A program made the position numbers and the translations under genes. 64,000 nucleotides of DNA from positions 1 to 64,000 of the forward strand of contig CANTUR010001075.1 in assembly GCA_947683625.1 (NCBI GenBank), read 5' to 3'. The notes below the pieces were generated by a model. The model was not told the origin of the DNA and did not search any database. It was given only the letters and a program-made list of their open reading frames with translations. Below are positions 46,395-58,079 of this stretch, one piece after another. Each line of letters begins with the position of its first letter. Within the stretch, counting starts at the first letter, position 1. This DNA comes from Mallotus nudiflorus. Its lineage: Eukaryota; Streptophyta; Magnoliopsida; Malpighiales; Euphorbiaceae.

Positions 46395-47700
46395 GAGTTC
46401 TAACCATCTTCTCTACCTCAAGTTCATATCTCTCTACTGGAAAATGTACTTTAAGGTCTTATGATCTGTGAAAATCTCATAAGTCACATGTACACATAAT
46501 ATCTTCAAATTATGAGAGCAAAGATCACTACAACCATCTCTAAGTCATGAGTAGGATAATTCTATTCATGCTTCTTCAACTACCTCGAATCATAATCTAT
46601 CACCCTACCATTCTACATCAACACACAACCTAGGCTGACTTTGGAGACATCATAATATACAGTGAATTTATCTTCTCTATTAGGCAAAGCCAGAACTGGA
46701 GTTATGGTTAACTTCTCCTTTAGTAACTAAAAATTATTCTCACAAGCATCTGACCATATAGACTTCACATTCTTCTGAGTTAAGCGAGTCATAGGAATTG
46801 CAATTCTTGAGAAATCCTGCATAAATCTCTTATAATACCCAACCAAACCCAAAAAACTTTAAATCTCTATGACTGATGTTAGTCTGGGCCATTCAGACAC
46901 TGTCTCAATCTTTTTTAGATTAACCTGAATACCATCTTTAGACACTATGTGTCCAAGGAATGCAACACTCTCAAACTAGAAATCACCCTTTAAGAATTTA
47001 GCATAAAACTAATATTCTCTCAATGTCTGCAGTATTATCCTTAAGTGATATATGTGCTCTTCCATACTCTTCGAATGCACCAGTATATCATCAATGAAAA
47101 CTACCATAAATGATCTAAATAACCTATTCATCATATCTATAAAAGTATATGGTGCATTAGTTAATCTAAAGAACATCACCAAAAACTTATAGTGACCATA
47201 CCATGTGTGGAATGCCATTTTAGGAACATCAGTTGTACTGATCTAAAACTGATGATAACCCAACCTCAAGTCAACCTTAGAAAAGAACTATACACCATGA
47301 AGTTAATCAAACAAATCGTATATCCTCGAAAGAGGATACTTTTTCTTCACTGTCACCTTATTCAGCTCTCTGTAATCTATGCAAAGTCTCAGTGTACCAT
47401 CCTTCTTCTTCATAAACAGGACTGGTGCACCCCAAGGAGAAACACTAGGTCTAATAAAACCCTTGTCCAATAAGTCTTACAACTGCTCCTTTAATTTCTT
47501 CAACTCTGCAAAATCCATTATATAGGGAGGTATTGAAATATGAGTTATGCCTGAGACCACATCTATACAGAATTCGATCTCTCTATGAGGTGGTAAACCT
47601 GGCAACTCCTCAAGAAAAATGTCAGGAAACTCACAAGCTACTGTAACATCTGTGAGAGACAACTTCTCCACTGAAGTATCCCTAACAAGTGCCAAATATC
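46395..47700 (-). pseudogene. Element F: reverse transcriptase and RNase H
   Basis: Segments on the minus strand: EFPDIFLEELPGLPPHREIE, VSPWGAPVLFMKKKDGTLRL, CIDYRELNKVTVKKKYPL, YGHYKFLVMFFRLTNAPYTF and VVFIDDILVHSKSMEEHI with the catalytic FIDD intact. Then FLGHIVSKDGIQVN, SFLGLVGYYKRFMQDFSRIA and the RNase H part KFTVYYDVSKVSLGCVLM, where the usual D-A-S is D-V-S. Stops and frameshifts separate the segments. Domain order and motifs are those of chromoviral gypsy pol. Confidence 0.85.
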
Positions 47701-48130
47701 TCTAATAGCCTTACCTCAGCATCTTTCCAGCCATAATAGCAAAAATGAGATTTTAAGGTGCAGAACTCTTATCACCCACAAACTTAAATTCTTCATCATC
47801 TGGAATTCTAAAAATTACCTCTTTACTTTGATAATCCACAACAGTATAGTGTTGAGATAACCAATCCATACAAAAAATCACATTGAACTCCATCACATCC
47901 AACAACACCAATTCCATTGGCAATTATCTGCCTCCCACTAACACTGGACATCCAAAAAGAACCACGTCGGTGTCTAACGAATCACTTAGAGGAGTGGCGA
48001 TAAATAAAGGAAAAGCCATCCTCGAAGCTTGCTAACACGACTTCAAAGAAAAAATAGGGGACATGAAAAAATGTGTGGCAATCGGATCAATCAAAACTCT
48101 AGCATCTAAGTAATAGACTTGAAGTATACT
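47701..48130 (-). pseudogene. Element F: protease
   Basis: Minus strand DARVLIDPIATHF, where the family has D-S-G-A-T; the active-site Ser-Gly is replaced by Pro-Ile. It is followed by LPMELVLLDVMEFNVIFCMD, WLSQHYTVVDYQSKEVIF and IPDDEEFKFVGD. Otherwise typical chromoviral protease layout. Confidence 0.75.
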
Positions 48131-49250
48131 TGCAACAATGGCATTGGATGCCTAAACATCCTGCTAGGTAAAGGTGAAAACTCTTGCCTGACCTCAACCT
48201 CCCTGATGGTTAGTGGAAGCCTAACCAAAACCTCCTCTACTACCTCTGCCATGCCCCTGCTGGGTAACAAGCTGCATCATACTCGAATACTAAGCTGGAG
48301 GCAACTGATAAGGAGCTGGAGCTGAACTGGTAATAGACTACTATGAAAACTACTATTGATACCTAGAATATAGACATGCTCTAGAAAAATGTCCATCTGT
48401 CTTCATCTAAAATAAGCTCCATAAGTCATATAGCATGATCCCTAATGGACTCTCCTATACATCTAACAAGCACTGGTTGTTGATCCCGTGTTGTATCCTG
48501 AACTCTGACCACTCCTACTACTGGAAGCTCTAGAACCAAATCTGATAGGTATACACAATCCACCATGGCCACATCTGCTACTCCTGTGGACTCTTTGTTG
48601 AAGTCTCTAGCCCTACTAATAGGATCCTCTATGACAACTGCTAGAGCCAATCTGGAAAGTGGTGTATTGAGTACTCTATGATCCTCCTGCCTGTACACCT
48701 CCCAACTAATAATAATAGGCATAACTCCTTACCTGACCAATCTGAGCTCTATCTCCTTGGCTAACTCTATCACTGACTCAAGAGTAAGGCCTGCAGTAGG
48801 CATCCCAACAAATGTAGAACCCAGTCTAGTAACGTATGTCGTAATTGTAAAGTATTGATCTCTCATCAGGTCCTCTATATACCGACCCAGTCTGAGGAAC
48901 TCCTTGGTGTAGTCCTCTATTGATTTATCACCTCTGGTAATGCTCATCAGTCGAAGCATATAACTCATCCGCATAGGCTCTGGACAAAAACGTCTCATAA
49001 ATCTCTCTCAGAACTGAGCCGAGGTGAGTGTAGTCATATATGACTAGATGACCTAAAAGAACCAATCAAAGGTTGGTCCCTCAATAGACAGCTCGATTAT
49101 TATGATCCTCTAATACTTGGTATGAGTAGTACGAGTCCTCATCTTAATAGCATGTAGAAAATCTAGAGGGTCTATAGTCCTCTCGAAGGATATCCTGCTA
49201 ACTCTAGCATAAAACAACACTACCTCAAGGTCATACATGCCCTACTGATA
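48131..49250 (-). pseudogene. Element F: gag, N-terminally truncated
   Basis: Minus strand 48998-48729 reads MLRLMSITRGDKSIEDYTKE, FLRLGRYIEDLMRD and TLESVIELAKEIEL, typical of chromoviral gag. Upstream, PTFDWFF corresponds to the usual A-x-x-W-W motif. A knuckle remnant GHFSRAC lies near 48370-48395. The coding start is missing; homology fades at about 49250. Confidence 0.75.
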
Positions 49251-49478
49251 AAAAGACTACATCTATGGTGCAACGGAAATGGCCATAGAGCTCTAAATCG
49301 ATCGCGCGTGCGCATGTGCACATATGTGCGTGTGCGTGCATGTATACGCGTGTGTGCATGTATGTGTATACGCGTGTACGGGTGTATGTATACACGAGGA
49401 GAATTAGATAACATATTTAAGCGTCACCAACAACGTGAAGCAGTTGTTGTTGTTTCTCATCAGAAACCAAGGGAAGAC
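49251..49478. other. Junction stretch with alternating purine-pyrimidine tract
   Basis: Between truncated element F and the start of element B. About 49295-49396 is nearly strict alternation of purine and pyrimidine (CGCGCGTGCGCATGTGCACA and similar), a sequence type that favours left-handed Z-DNA. No gene; open frames across it are low-complexity artefacts. AAGAC (49474-49478) is B's predicted target duplication. Confidence 0.7.
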
Positions 49479-51593
49479 TGTAAGCACCCAATTTCAGGAT
49501 GCAATTGTGCATAATTATGATGTAAGCCCCCCTGATGAAATTTATTCAAAAATTGAACTTGGTTATCGATTTTCTGGACTTTAGGGACAAAACTACAACA
49601 TTTTTTAGGATTTGATTACAAGGAAGTCAATTTTTTAAGAGTCTTTTGGTAATTAAAAGTTAAAAAAAAGATCGGCATTGCACAATGTCGGTCGAAATTG
49701 CATAATGCCGACGTATAAAAGTCCCATTTTTTCAATTTTTTACGTATTTTTTGTCTATTTTTTCAGTATTTTGATTGTTGAAAATTCAATTTTGTCATTA
49801 TTATTATTTGATAATTTTTTTATGCATTCAAAACACGTTAGATTTTGAAATCAAAAACAAACACAATCATATGTATTATGTTCCTTCAAAGGAGGAAGTC
49901 AGTACATGCAAACTTTGCTTTAAAAAGAAAAGAGTGTGCATGCATATGAGAGGATAGAGACACATACACACCGAGAAAAAAAAGGTGAAAGAAAAAAATA
50001 GAGAGATTGCGAAAAAAAAGGTGAAGCAATGCACAAAAAACCCTAAAATCCAAACGCAACTAAGAACACCCTGCACACCACAAACTTTGATTTCTTTTGT
50101 TCTGTTAAAACCTTAGTTTTTTTTTTATACAATTCTTTCAATGATAACAATCCAACATTATTTTTAGTTCCAATCTAAAATCAACAATACTTCAATTTCA
50201 ATGGTGAAAATCCTAGTCTGAGGGACTAAAAAGGGCATTTTCACAGCATCTATGATCATTATAGTGTTTTTTTATTATTCTTTTCTTGCTTAATGATTTT
50301 TATTTTATTTTTGTTATTGATTTGAGTTTTAAATTTCAGTAATTTGATTTTTTATGGTTTTTTGTTTTGATATATGAGCGGGGATTGAGGAGGAAACAGT
50401 TTAATATCCAAAAATTGAATAGAAGATCCATGGAATATCATGGATGAACATGTACTATTTTTTTAATAGTTCTTAGGATTTTAATCTTTATTTTGCATTT
50501 ATGTGTTTTGCGTAGTTATTTTAATTCATGGGTGTATGATTATTTAATTTTAATTTCTGTACGTAGTTTATAATAGCCCCAGTAGTGGGAACAATGAAAG
50601 ATTTAATTTTCTACATTTAAAATCAATCAGTAATTAGGTTCAATTGGGTAAAAATCAATTAAAATCAATGGTGGTAGTAGCTTAATTTAGGGTTTACATT
50701 CAATTGATTTAGGGTTTCTAGAAAATCATTAAAATGTTTTTTTGATCCTTTTTTACGTTTTATTTGTTTTGGGTTGTGTTTTTTGAGTTTTTATATTATT
50801 TTGGGCCCTAAGCCCATGCTTAGGTCCAACTCACTTTATATAGGCTTAAAAATGGTTTAGGACTTTAAATGATTAAAATCAATTTAGGCCCATTAGGTTA
50901 ATTAGATTTTAGGCCCGCTTAGTTAATTAAAACTTGTTTAGACTTAGCTTAGCCCACTTAATTTCATTTCTTTTAAAAAAAATAGACCTAGGCCCACATT
51001 TCACTTAAAATAAAATCAAGTTAGACTTCGGCCCATTAATTTAATTTTTCATTAAAATTGAATGGACTTAAGCCCATTTTTTAGACAAAGTAAAAGAAAT
51101 AGATCTAGGCTCACTAATTAATAAAAATGTAGGCCCACCTTTAGTCCCTTTCTCACTTGTAAATAAAATGTAAATCTAGCTAACTTTTTATAAAATTAAT
51201 ATAGTTTAGACTTAGGGACAATGCAATCTTGAGTGTATTTTTTATGTGTAATTTTATTAACTAGATGCCTAGGGTTAGATGGATGTCAAATAGGGTTTTA
51301 ATAAAATTTCATGTAATTAGAGGATGAAATAATCATTTATAAAATTATTCTAGATGAACACGAGACTAAGAGAAGTTAGTATTCCGTTCCTAGAATCTCT
51401 TGGTTGTAGTTCTAACTTTCTTTTAGATAATCGAGTACCACAAATCAAATTGTCCCAGTTATTACCCTGGGTGGCGACTCCTCTTCTCCACATTATGACT
51501 TTGTGACATAGTAGTGTGTTCCCTAAGGCCTTGAGCCTAAACAGTGTCATGGTTGCTAAAATCTTAGATGCATGCTAAACCCTACCATCTACA
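49479..51593 (+). repeat. 5' LTR of element B (2115 bp)
   Basis: Starts TGTAAGCACCC and ends CTACA before the primer-binding site. The first ~500 bp match the 3' LTR from 63481 (TGTAAGTACCC) with scattered C/T and G/A differences. It matches A's LTR throughout. Confidence 0.9.
49671..49713. repeat. Palindromic ~20-bp repeats in the B 5' LTR, two units
   Basis: GATCGGCATTGCACAATGTC then GGTCGAAATTGCATAATGCC. The 3' LTR has four such units. Confidence 0.78.
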
Positions 51594-51594
51594 A

Positions 51595-51613
51595 TGGCGA
51601 CTCCACTAGAGAT
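51595..51613 (+). promoter_or_regulatory. Primer-binding site of element B
   Basis: TGGCGACTCCACTAGAGAT, one base after the LTR end CTACA. Same position, spacing and family as in element A. Confidence 0.82.
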
Positions 51614-52450
51614 AAGAGATTCTAATTCTACTTGTGTTCTTTAGAATTATTTTATTGATTATTATTTCATTCTTGCATTCATTCTATATGTCCCTATTAA
51701 ACCAATGGTGTTGGTTTATGATTCCATGATTCCACTCGCTTCATGGAGTTGTATATTAGCTAACCATCACTTTTAACCTTAACTCAGTTCAAGAGAGATT
51801 ACTAGGCTCATCTGACCAAAGACTATAACCTAAGTCCTTAAGGGGGGTAATCTTCTCTTGAGTTAGTAAAGGATGTTAGGCCCCTCTAACCTTGGCCTGT
51901 AACTCAAAGTCCATAATGGAGAGCATCTTGGTAAGGGAGCCTTAACTTTTCACTGGACCCTAACCACAAATAATGGCCTAATTACTTCCCCTAGGATTTT
52001 TACCCAAAGTTCTTGTTTGTTTGAATTTTCATGAGGTATTTCTATTAATAAAAGCCCAGGCCTATACCTTTGAAGCTCATTCAGGCTAATAAGGATTAGG
52101 CTAGACCTTTATATTTAGAAATGTTTTCTATGCTTTTTGTTTTAAAGAGAGATTTGGCATGCGCGTCGGCTCTTAATATCCCCTGTTGATATGAAGGCCA
52201 AGACCAAAAATATTAGGAAAAGAGACTCACCATTAAATACATGTGTGGGAGAAATAAGGTTGGAAGGTTTACCTGCATGATGGCCTATTGATTGCTTCTT
52301 GATACTTGTTACATGCTAAGTGCTTGCTTGCTACTTGTTGCATAGCACGTGCATCATGTATACAATCCATGCATCATACTAACACCTTGTTTTGTAGCCA
52401 TCATAGATTCATCTAGGTCTTCTTGTGTCTGGGGATGAAGAGGTGGTAGA
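51614..52450 (+). other. Element B: 5' leader
   Basis: No gene; homologous to A 18864-19716. It ends with GGGGATGAAGAGGTGG just before gag homology begins. Confidence 0.6.
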
Positions 52451-53960
52451 TTGACTAGAACAGATCTAAGCCCAAAGTCAATAGCTCAAGAGATCCTTCA
52501 AGAACTAGAGAAGAGTCCAATCAATCCACTATACTTAGAAGCTAAACCAACTCAAACTTAATAGACTGAAATGGAAAAACAATCAGAAATGTGGACCCTA
52601 GATGACATTAAGGGAGCTTTGATCGATGACATGAGAGCTATGATACAAGATGAACTGAAACAGGCTTTGGTTGGACTAGTGCAACCTATTGTTGTACCAC
52701 CACCTATTATTGAACAACCACCTACTGCTACTATTGATCAACCACCTATTGTAGCTCCTCCACCTATTACTAACAATGCTAGGGAGCAATCTACTGCTAG
52801 AAATGTACTTGCTACTGATGTGAGACTGGAAGACGTTGAAAACTACATGGTAGAAAAGGCGAAGAGAGAGGCACTTGAATTGGTCCATGATCATGAGTCC
52901 AAGTAGATGCAAGCACTGACTCAGAAAATTTCCAAGATGGAAGAGCTAATTAGAGGACAAGGAATGGGATATTCTTTTGACTTTGATGACATGCTGCAAA
53001 TGGAGGGTGATAAGCTGCTTGAAAAATTCAAAATTCCTTAACTATAGAAATTTAATGGGAAAGGAGACCCTAGAATTCATTTAAGCCAATACACAATAAC
53101 CATGAGCACTACTAAAGCACTATTAGCGATAGTTGTTAGGTTGTTTGTATTGTCACCGGAAGGAATGGCTATAAACTGGTATCATGGGTTAGAAAAGTTT
53201 GTTAGGGTTAACTAGAAGGAATTATGTACTGCATTCTTAAAACAATATGATTATAACACTAGATTGGAAGTGTCTATTAGGGATCTGGAGTTGACTAAGA
53301 AAAAACTCAATAAGTCATTTTCTGATTTCCTCATTAGATTCATGAATAAAGCAGGACTGATGAAAAATAAACTAACTGAAAAGGATCAAGCTAGGATGAT
53401 TGTTCGTAATGTATCACCTAATTTGGTCGAAAGACTGTGAATGATGAACCCAAAGACCTTCATAGATCTATATGATGACGGTCTACAAGTTGAAGAGATA
53501 GAGAATGAGAAAAAGAAGAATTCTAGAGGCTCAGCAATCGGAAATTACTCAACTGGGAGCACACAATAGGGAAGTACTAGCCGAGCTATAGAGGTGCATG
53601 CAGTTCAACAACCCCAAAAGTTCTCCAACTTCAACCAACCACTCTCCAAAGTCCTAGGGAGGCTAATCTAAAAAGGCCTACTCCGACCCTTAACCTTTTC
53701 TAAGCCACCAAACCCATATGTCCCTGGTTTTAACCCTAACAGTTACTATAAATTCCATTAAGTTGTTGGCCATCCCATAGACAATTGTATCCACCTAAAA
53801 CATGACATCCAAGACCTTATCGACTCTGGAAAAATCACCGACCCTAAAAAATCCAACTCTAACCCAAACACCAGAAATAACCCTTTCCCAAACTACTGAA
53901 ATGTTCCACCACCAGCCACCATGATTATCAACTCAAGGGGTGACAAAGAAGAAGTGTTAA
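52451..53960 (+). pseudogene. Element B: gag polyprotein
   Basis: The frame begins near RTDLSPKSIAQEILQELEK without a clear ATG. The open part 52571-52906 reads MWTLDDIKGALIDDMRAMIQ, a Pro-rich PPPIIEQPPTATI stretch and NYMVEKAKREALELVHDH, then TAG where A has CAG. The capsid core follows: GDPRIHLSQYTITMSTTKAL, EGMAINWYHGLEK, FLKQYDYNTRLEVSIRDLEL and FSDFLIRFMNKAG. A knuckle remnant YYKFH, GHPIDNCIHL lies near 53740-53800; its first Cys is Tyr. Several TAG/TAA/TGA stops. Confidence 0.83.
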
Positions 53961-54360
53961 GCTCCTTTGAGGACCTTGACCCTATACCCAATGGAGAACC
54001 TTTTAGACAGCCATAGAGAGGAGTGGAAGATTTACTGGGCTAGTCCTCAGGCAAGTTTGATTATAGAGTATTCTACTCAAAACCACCCTCTGTTGATATC
54101 CCTATTGAATCAATTAAGCCCTCAGGTTATGGAGATAAGTTTAATGATAAGTCGGTAAAAGAAGAGCCTGAAATTCCCGATCAGCCACCAAGAGGAGTTG
54201 AAGATCTATTGGGACAACCTTTGGGCAAGTTTGATTACAGAGTATTTTATTCTAAGCCCACTTCCACTGACATCCCCATTGAATCAATCGTGCCTACAGG
54301 GTGGGGTGATGAATTTGAGAATGACCCTTTAGCTCCTGAACAGTCTTAAGAAGGACTTAA
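53961..54360 (+). pseudogene. Element B: gag-protease spacer with duplicated 58-residue unit
   Basis: Two copies of RGVEDLLG-KFDYRVFYSKP, then DIPIESI, start near 54017 and 54191, 174 bp apart. The first has TAG in DLLG-stop-SSGKF. The same pair is in A at 16927-17256. Confidence 0.78.
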
Positions 54361-55310
54361 AGATTTGTTGAATCAACACTTAGGCAAGCTCAATATAGGA
54401 GATCTGAAAGGGAAGGAAACATGTACAATAGAAGTATGGAAGGATGGGAAAAGAGACTGAATCATTGGAGTTATTGACATCTGGTATGACTCTGATGAAG
54501 AAAGCCCAAGCAGTTTTAATGCCTAGAGTGATGATCCTAAAGTGAATCATGTCACTAGAAGTGGAAAGAATTATAAAGCAACAGAAAAGAAAATAGAAAG
54601 AGTAACAGAAATAGAAGAAACAGAAGATGCAGAGATAGAAGAGGAACAGAAAGAGCATCTGATTTTGGAACAACTGAAGAAGGCTAAAGCAAATGTCAGC
54701 ATTTGGGAATCATTGATACATTCAGGCAGTCATAGAAGAGCTCTTGTCAAAGCTCTATCGAACATGAATATTGAAATAGCCGCTACTCTAAAGGCTATGA
54801 TAGCAAAGGTTATAGAAAAGAAACACGGGCTGATAATGTTCTCAGATGATGACTTGCCTTTAGAAGGAAGAAACTATAATAAGGCATTGTTTTTCCCAGC
54901 TGAGGTGAGGGGAAAGAGAACCAATTTTTCTATGGTCGATGATGTTTCTGCTATTAATGTATGTCCTTTGAAAATCCTACGTCACTTAGGTTTGAAAGCT
55001 GAAGATTTAACAAATTCACACCTCATAATCAAAGCTTATGATGACAACATTAGGGATATGGATGGCACATTCTGAGCTTTGGTTAAAATAGGACCTGTGG
55101 AAGCAACCATTGAGTTTACCGTGCTGGACATTGTAGTCACTTATGCCTTATTGTTAAGACAGCCATGGTTCCATGCCTTGGGAGGGGTACCCTCAATTGT
55201 GCATCAAAAGATAAAATTCCCTTATGAAGGAGAAGTTGTGACCATAGAAGCTGGGACCAATGCTACCGTGGCATCCATATTGGATAAGCAAAAATAAGTG
55301 TATGCACCCC
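54361..55310 (+). pseudogene. Element B: protease domain
   Basis: 54542-55075: NHVTRSGKNYKATEKKIERV, an acidic EETEDAEIEEEQKEHLILEQ stretch, LIMFSDDDLPLEGRNYNKAL and FSMVDDVSAINVCPLKIL. A has VDDGST at this place; here Gly is Val, so the D-G-S active site is broken. After a TGA at 55073-55075 the frame goes on (55079-55297) with VEATIEFTVLDIVVTYALLL, RQPWFHALGGVPSIVHQKI. Confidence 0.82.
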
Positions 55311-55899
55311 CTAATTTCCAAATTATTGGGATATTTAATAGGACTAAAATGGATTCAAGAGTAGCAAAAATGATAGAGAACATGAATTACCGGCTTGGAC
55401 AAGGACTAGGGAAGAATGAACAAGGAAGTCTATAACTCCCCGAATTCAAAACTCAAGATGACACAACAGGATTGGGTTTTACAAGGGAAGCAAAGCCAAA
55501 AAGTAAAAGGGCAAGAAAGAGATTTAATGCAGAAAAGAGGAAGTTTTTTGCAAAAATTAGTCCTTTTAGTCAAAACTTCATCAAGCCAGGGGAAGGCAAA
55601 TACTATCTAGGAGTCAAGGAATCAGTCAGTGTTGCTGAAGTAGATGTCCCTAGGTTTGAGATCTTCAAGGAGCAGATTATGGAGAATCTGGTGAAGGACA
55701 ACAAAGAAGAAGTGATGAAGTTGGTAGCTTAGAGGATGATGGGCAGTGCTGCTATTTAAGAGTTGTTATGTCTGCCACCTGAAGAGGAGCCACCCTAGGA
55801 TTTAGCTACTATCATTAGTGATAGTTTTGTTGATGTCTTTTATGATGAAACTAATACAATAACGTCCGGTCTGTTTGAGGATGAAAATTCTATTTTTTT
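55311..55899 (+). pseudogene. Element B: protease-RT linker
   Basis: 55472-55732 reads ISPFSQNFIKPGEGKYYLGV, ESVSVAEVDVPRFEIFKEQI and KEEVMKLVA, matching A 15769-15494. DNA homology to A continues to about 56060. Confidence 0.75.
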
Positions 55900-56935
55900 A
55901 TGGTCAATAATATGAACGTTGGTTGTGTTTACTTGTATGATGTGCATCTTGATAGTTCTATCCTTTATAATTTAGATCGTTCATGCATGTTTGACATTAA
56001 TTCAATTCAATTTGATTCATTTAACATGGACACAAATGATAATCCAAAGAACATTTCTATATCACATGAGGTAACTCATAAAGAGAGGGAAAATTTTAAG
56101 AGAATATTAACAAAAAGAAAGGTAGTATTCGCTTGGAATTATGAGGATATGCTAGGGTTAGATAGGGAAATTACAGAGCATCGCATTCCTACTTATCCAG
56201 AAATTAAACCTATTAAGAAGAAACTATGCAAGCTAAGACCAGAGTAGACTAAAAAGATAAGAGAGGAAATTGATAAACAAATTCAAGCTAATTTTCTAGA
56301 AGTAGTTAATTATCCTCAATGGTTAGCAAACATAGGGCCAGTACCCAATAAAGATGGTAAATTGCATGTATGTGTTGACTTCAGGGATTTAAACAAAGCA
56401 TGCCCTAAGGATGACTTCCCTTTATCTCACATTGACGTAATAGTGGACAGTACGGTGTCAAGTGTGATGTACTCCTTCATGGATGGGTTATCTGATTATA
56501 ATCAAATAATGATGGCAGTCATGGACAAGATCAAGACAACTTTCATGATAGAATGGGAGACATACTGTTATAAAGTAATGCCTTTTGGATTAGGTACAAC
56601 TTATCAAAGGGCAGCTACCACTCTTTCCCATGACATGATGCACAAAGAGGTCGAGGTTTATGTGGATGTCAAGTCAGTTAGAAACAAGAGAAGGAAATTT
56701 TGAAGCTCTGGACAAGTTCTTAGCTCTAATTTAGAGGTATAATCTGAGGCTCAACCCAAAGAAATGTATTTTTGGAGTTACTTCAAGAAAGCTTCTAGGG
56801 CACATAGTTAGCAACAGAGGAATTGAAGTAGATCCAGATAAAGTGAAAGCTATTCACGAAATGCTAGCACCAAAGACAGAGAAAGAAGTAAGAGGTTTCC
56901 TTGGCAGGTTATAATATATTAGTAGGTCCTTGTAA
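55900..56935 (+). pseudogene. Element B: reverse transcriptase with deleted catalytic residue
   Basis: 55900-56247 leads in with VFAWNYEDMLGLDREITEHR. Then ANFLEVVNYPQWLANIGPVP, LHVCVDFRDLNKACPKDDFP, YSFMDGLSDYNQIMMAVMDK and KVMPFGLGTTYQRAATTL. The catalytic box reads YVDVKS where the family has YVDDMIVKS, consistent with a 9-bp in-frame deletion that removes the second Asp. After a frame change, RLNPKKCIFGVTSRKLLGHI and FLGRL follow. Confidence 0.87.
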
Positions 56936-57497
56936 AGCTTACTAATATTTGTGACTCTATCTTCAAACTCCTGAGAAAAGTCAACCTGTGAAGTGGAATG
57001 ATGATTTTCAAAAGGCATTTAAAACAATTAAAGAGTATGTTGTCAATCCGCCTGTATTGAAACCACTGAGGCAAGGTAAGCCATTGATCTTGTATTTAAC
57101 CTTGGAAAAAAATGTAATAGGGGCAATGCTAGTATAAAAGGGACTAGAAAGGATAGAGCATGCAGTCTATTATCTCAACAAAAAGTTCCTGCCATATGAA
57201 GAAATGTACAACTTGGTCGAAAAGACGTGTCTAATCACGATTTGGGCAACAAGGAAATTGAGGCATTATTTTCAGTCCTATAAGGTCCAAGCAACCTCAA
57301 AGATTGATCCTCTAAGGTATTTAATTCAGGTGCCTACTTTAATTGGAAGGATGTCTTGATGGCTAGTACTCCTAACTGAGTTTGATATAGAGTATATCAC
57401 CACAAAGGTCATTAAAGGAAGAGCAGTAGTAGAATTCCTCACTCAGAATGCAGTCAAGGGTAATGAATAGTGGAATTTAGAGTTTTCATATGAGAAT
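56936..57497 (+). pseudogene. Element B: gypsy-type RNase H, degenerate
   Basis: VKWNDDFQKAFKTIKEYVVN, PLILYLTLEKNVIGAMLV, AVYYLNKKFLPYEEMYNLVE, LRHYFQSYKVQ and GRMS-LVLLTEFDIEY. The place of the usual first Asp (LYLAVSE-like in Tat elements) has no acidic catalytic residue, as expected for a domain that has become a connection between RT and the second RNase H. Confidence 0.72.
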
Positions 57498-58079
57498 TTG
57501 GCAGTGGTAGAGCCTCGTGAGTGGAAACTCTACTTTGATAGAGCTACAAACAATAGAGGAGCCGGGTTAGGAGTAATTTTGGTTACGCCAGAAGGAGAGA
57601 CCATACTAATGGCCAAGAAATTAGACTTCAAGGTGACTAATAATATGGCTAAGTATGAAGCATGTACCTATGGAGTTGAAGTAGCTCTTGCAGCTGGGGC
57701 AAAGGAACTGTTAGTTTATGGGGATTCTATGCTAGTGATTAGCCATGCAAACAAAGAATGGGAAGTAAAAGAGGAAAAGCTTAAGCCCTACATCTACTAT
57801 TTGAAAGCTTTAGTGAAAAACTTCAAGAAATGTCTCTTCATCCATTTGTCAAGAGATGAAAATCAAATGGCATATGCATTGGCAACACTCTCTTCAATGT
57901 GGGATAGTGTAACGGGATCAACTATGAAGCCTTTACTAATCATGAGATCAAGAGCTTTATGTTACGAGGGTAAACAAATTATGAGTGTTCAAATAAGGCC
58001 TGAAGAGAAATCGTGGTTTTATGATGTTCAAAGGTTTATAGAAGAAGGAAAGTATCCAAATGAATCGACTTCAAAATAG
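57498..58079 (+). pseudogene. Element B: archaeal-like RNase H
   Basis: Open for 193 residues: EWKLYFDRATNNRGAGLGVI (first Asp; the usual DGA is DRA), DFKVTNNMAKYEACTYGVEV (Glu to Lys), LLVYGDSMLVISHANKEW (Asp kept) and FIHLSRDENQMAYALATLSS (usual A-D-A-L-A is A-Y-A-L-A). Two of four catalytic acids are lost, so the open frame is not active. This second RNase H defines Tat-type elements. Confidence 0.83.

Larger units (their letters stand above)
38944..49250 (-). mobile_element. Element F: Del/Tekay-like Ty3/gypsy retrotransposon, 5'-truncated
   Basis: Minus-strand order: gag (49250-48131), protease, RT, RNase H, integrase (to 45186), then a 3' LTR (45180-42540 and 39277-38944) split by solo LTR E. 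The integrase motif RRKCRSPLCWDEFGERALTG is typical of the Del/Tekay chromovirus group. The 5' LTR and gag start are missing at 49250. The integrase C-terminus, any chromodomain and the LTR start are deleted at about 45180. The LTR end TGACA at 38944 abuts fragment D, suggesting F inserted into D. Confidence 0.8.

Noticed and set aside
49220..49514. Open frames rich in Arg/His/Thr and Cys/Val
   Set aside because: Both come from the alternating purine-pyrimidine tract.
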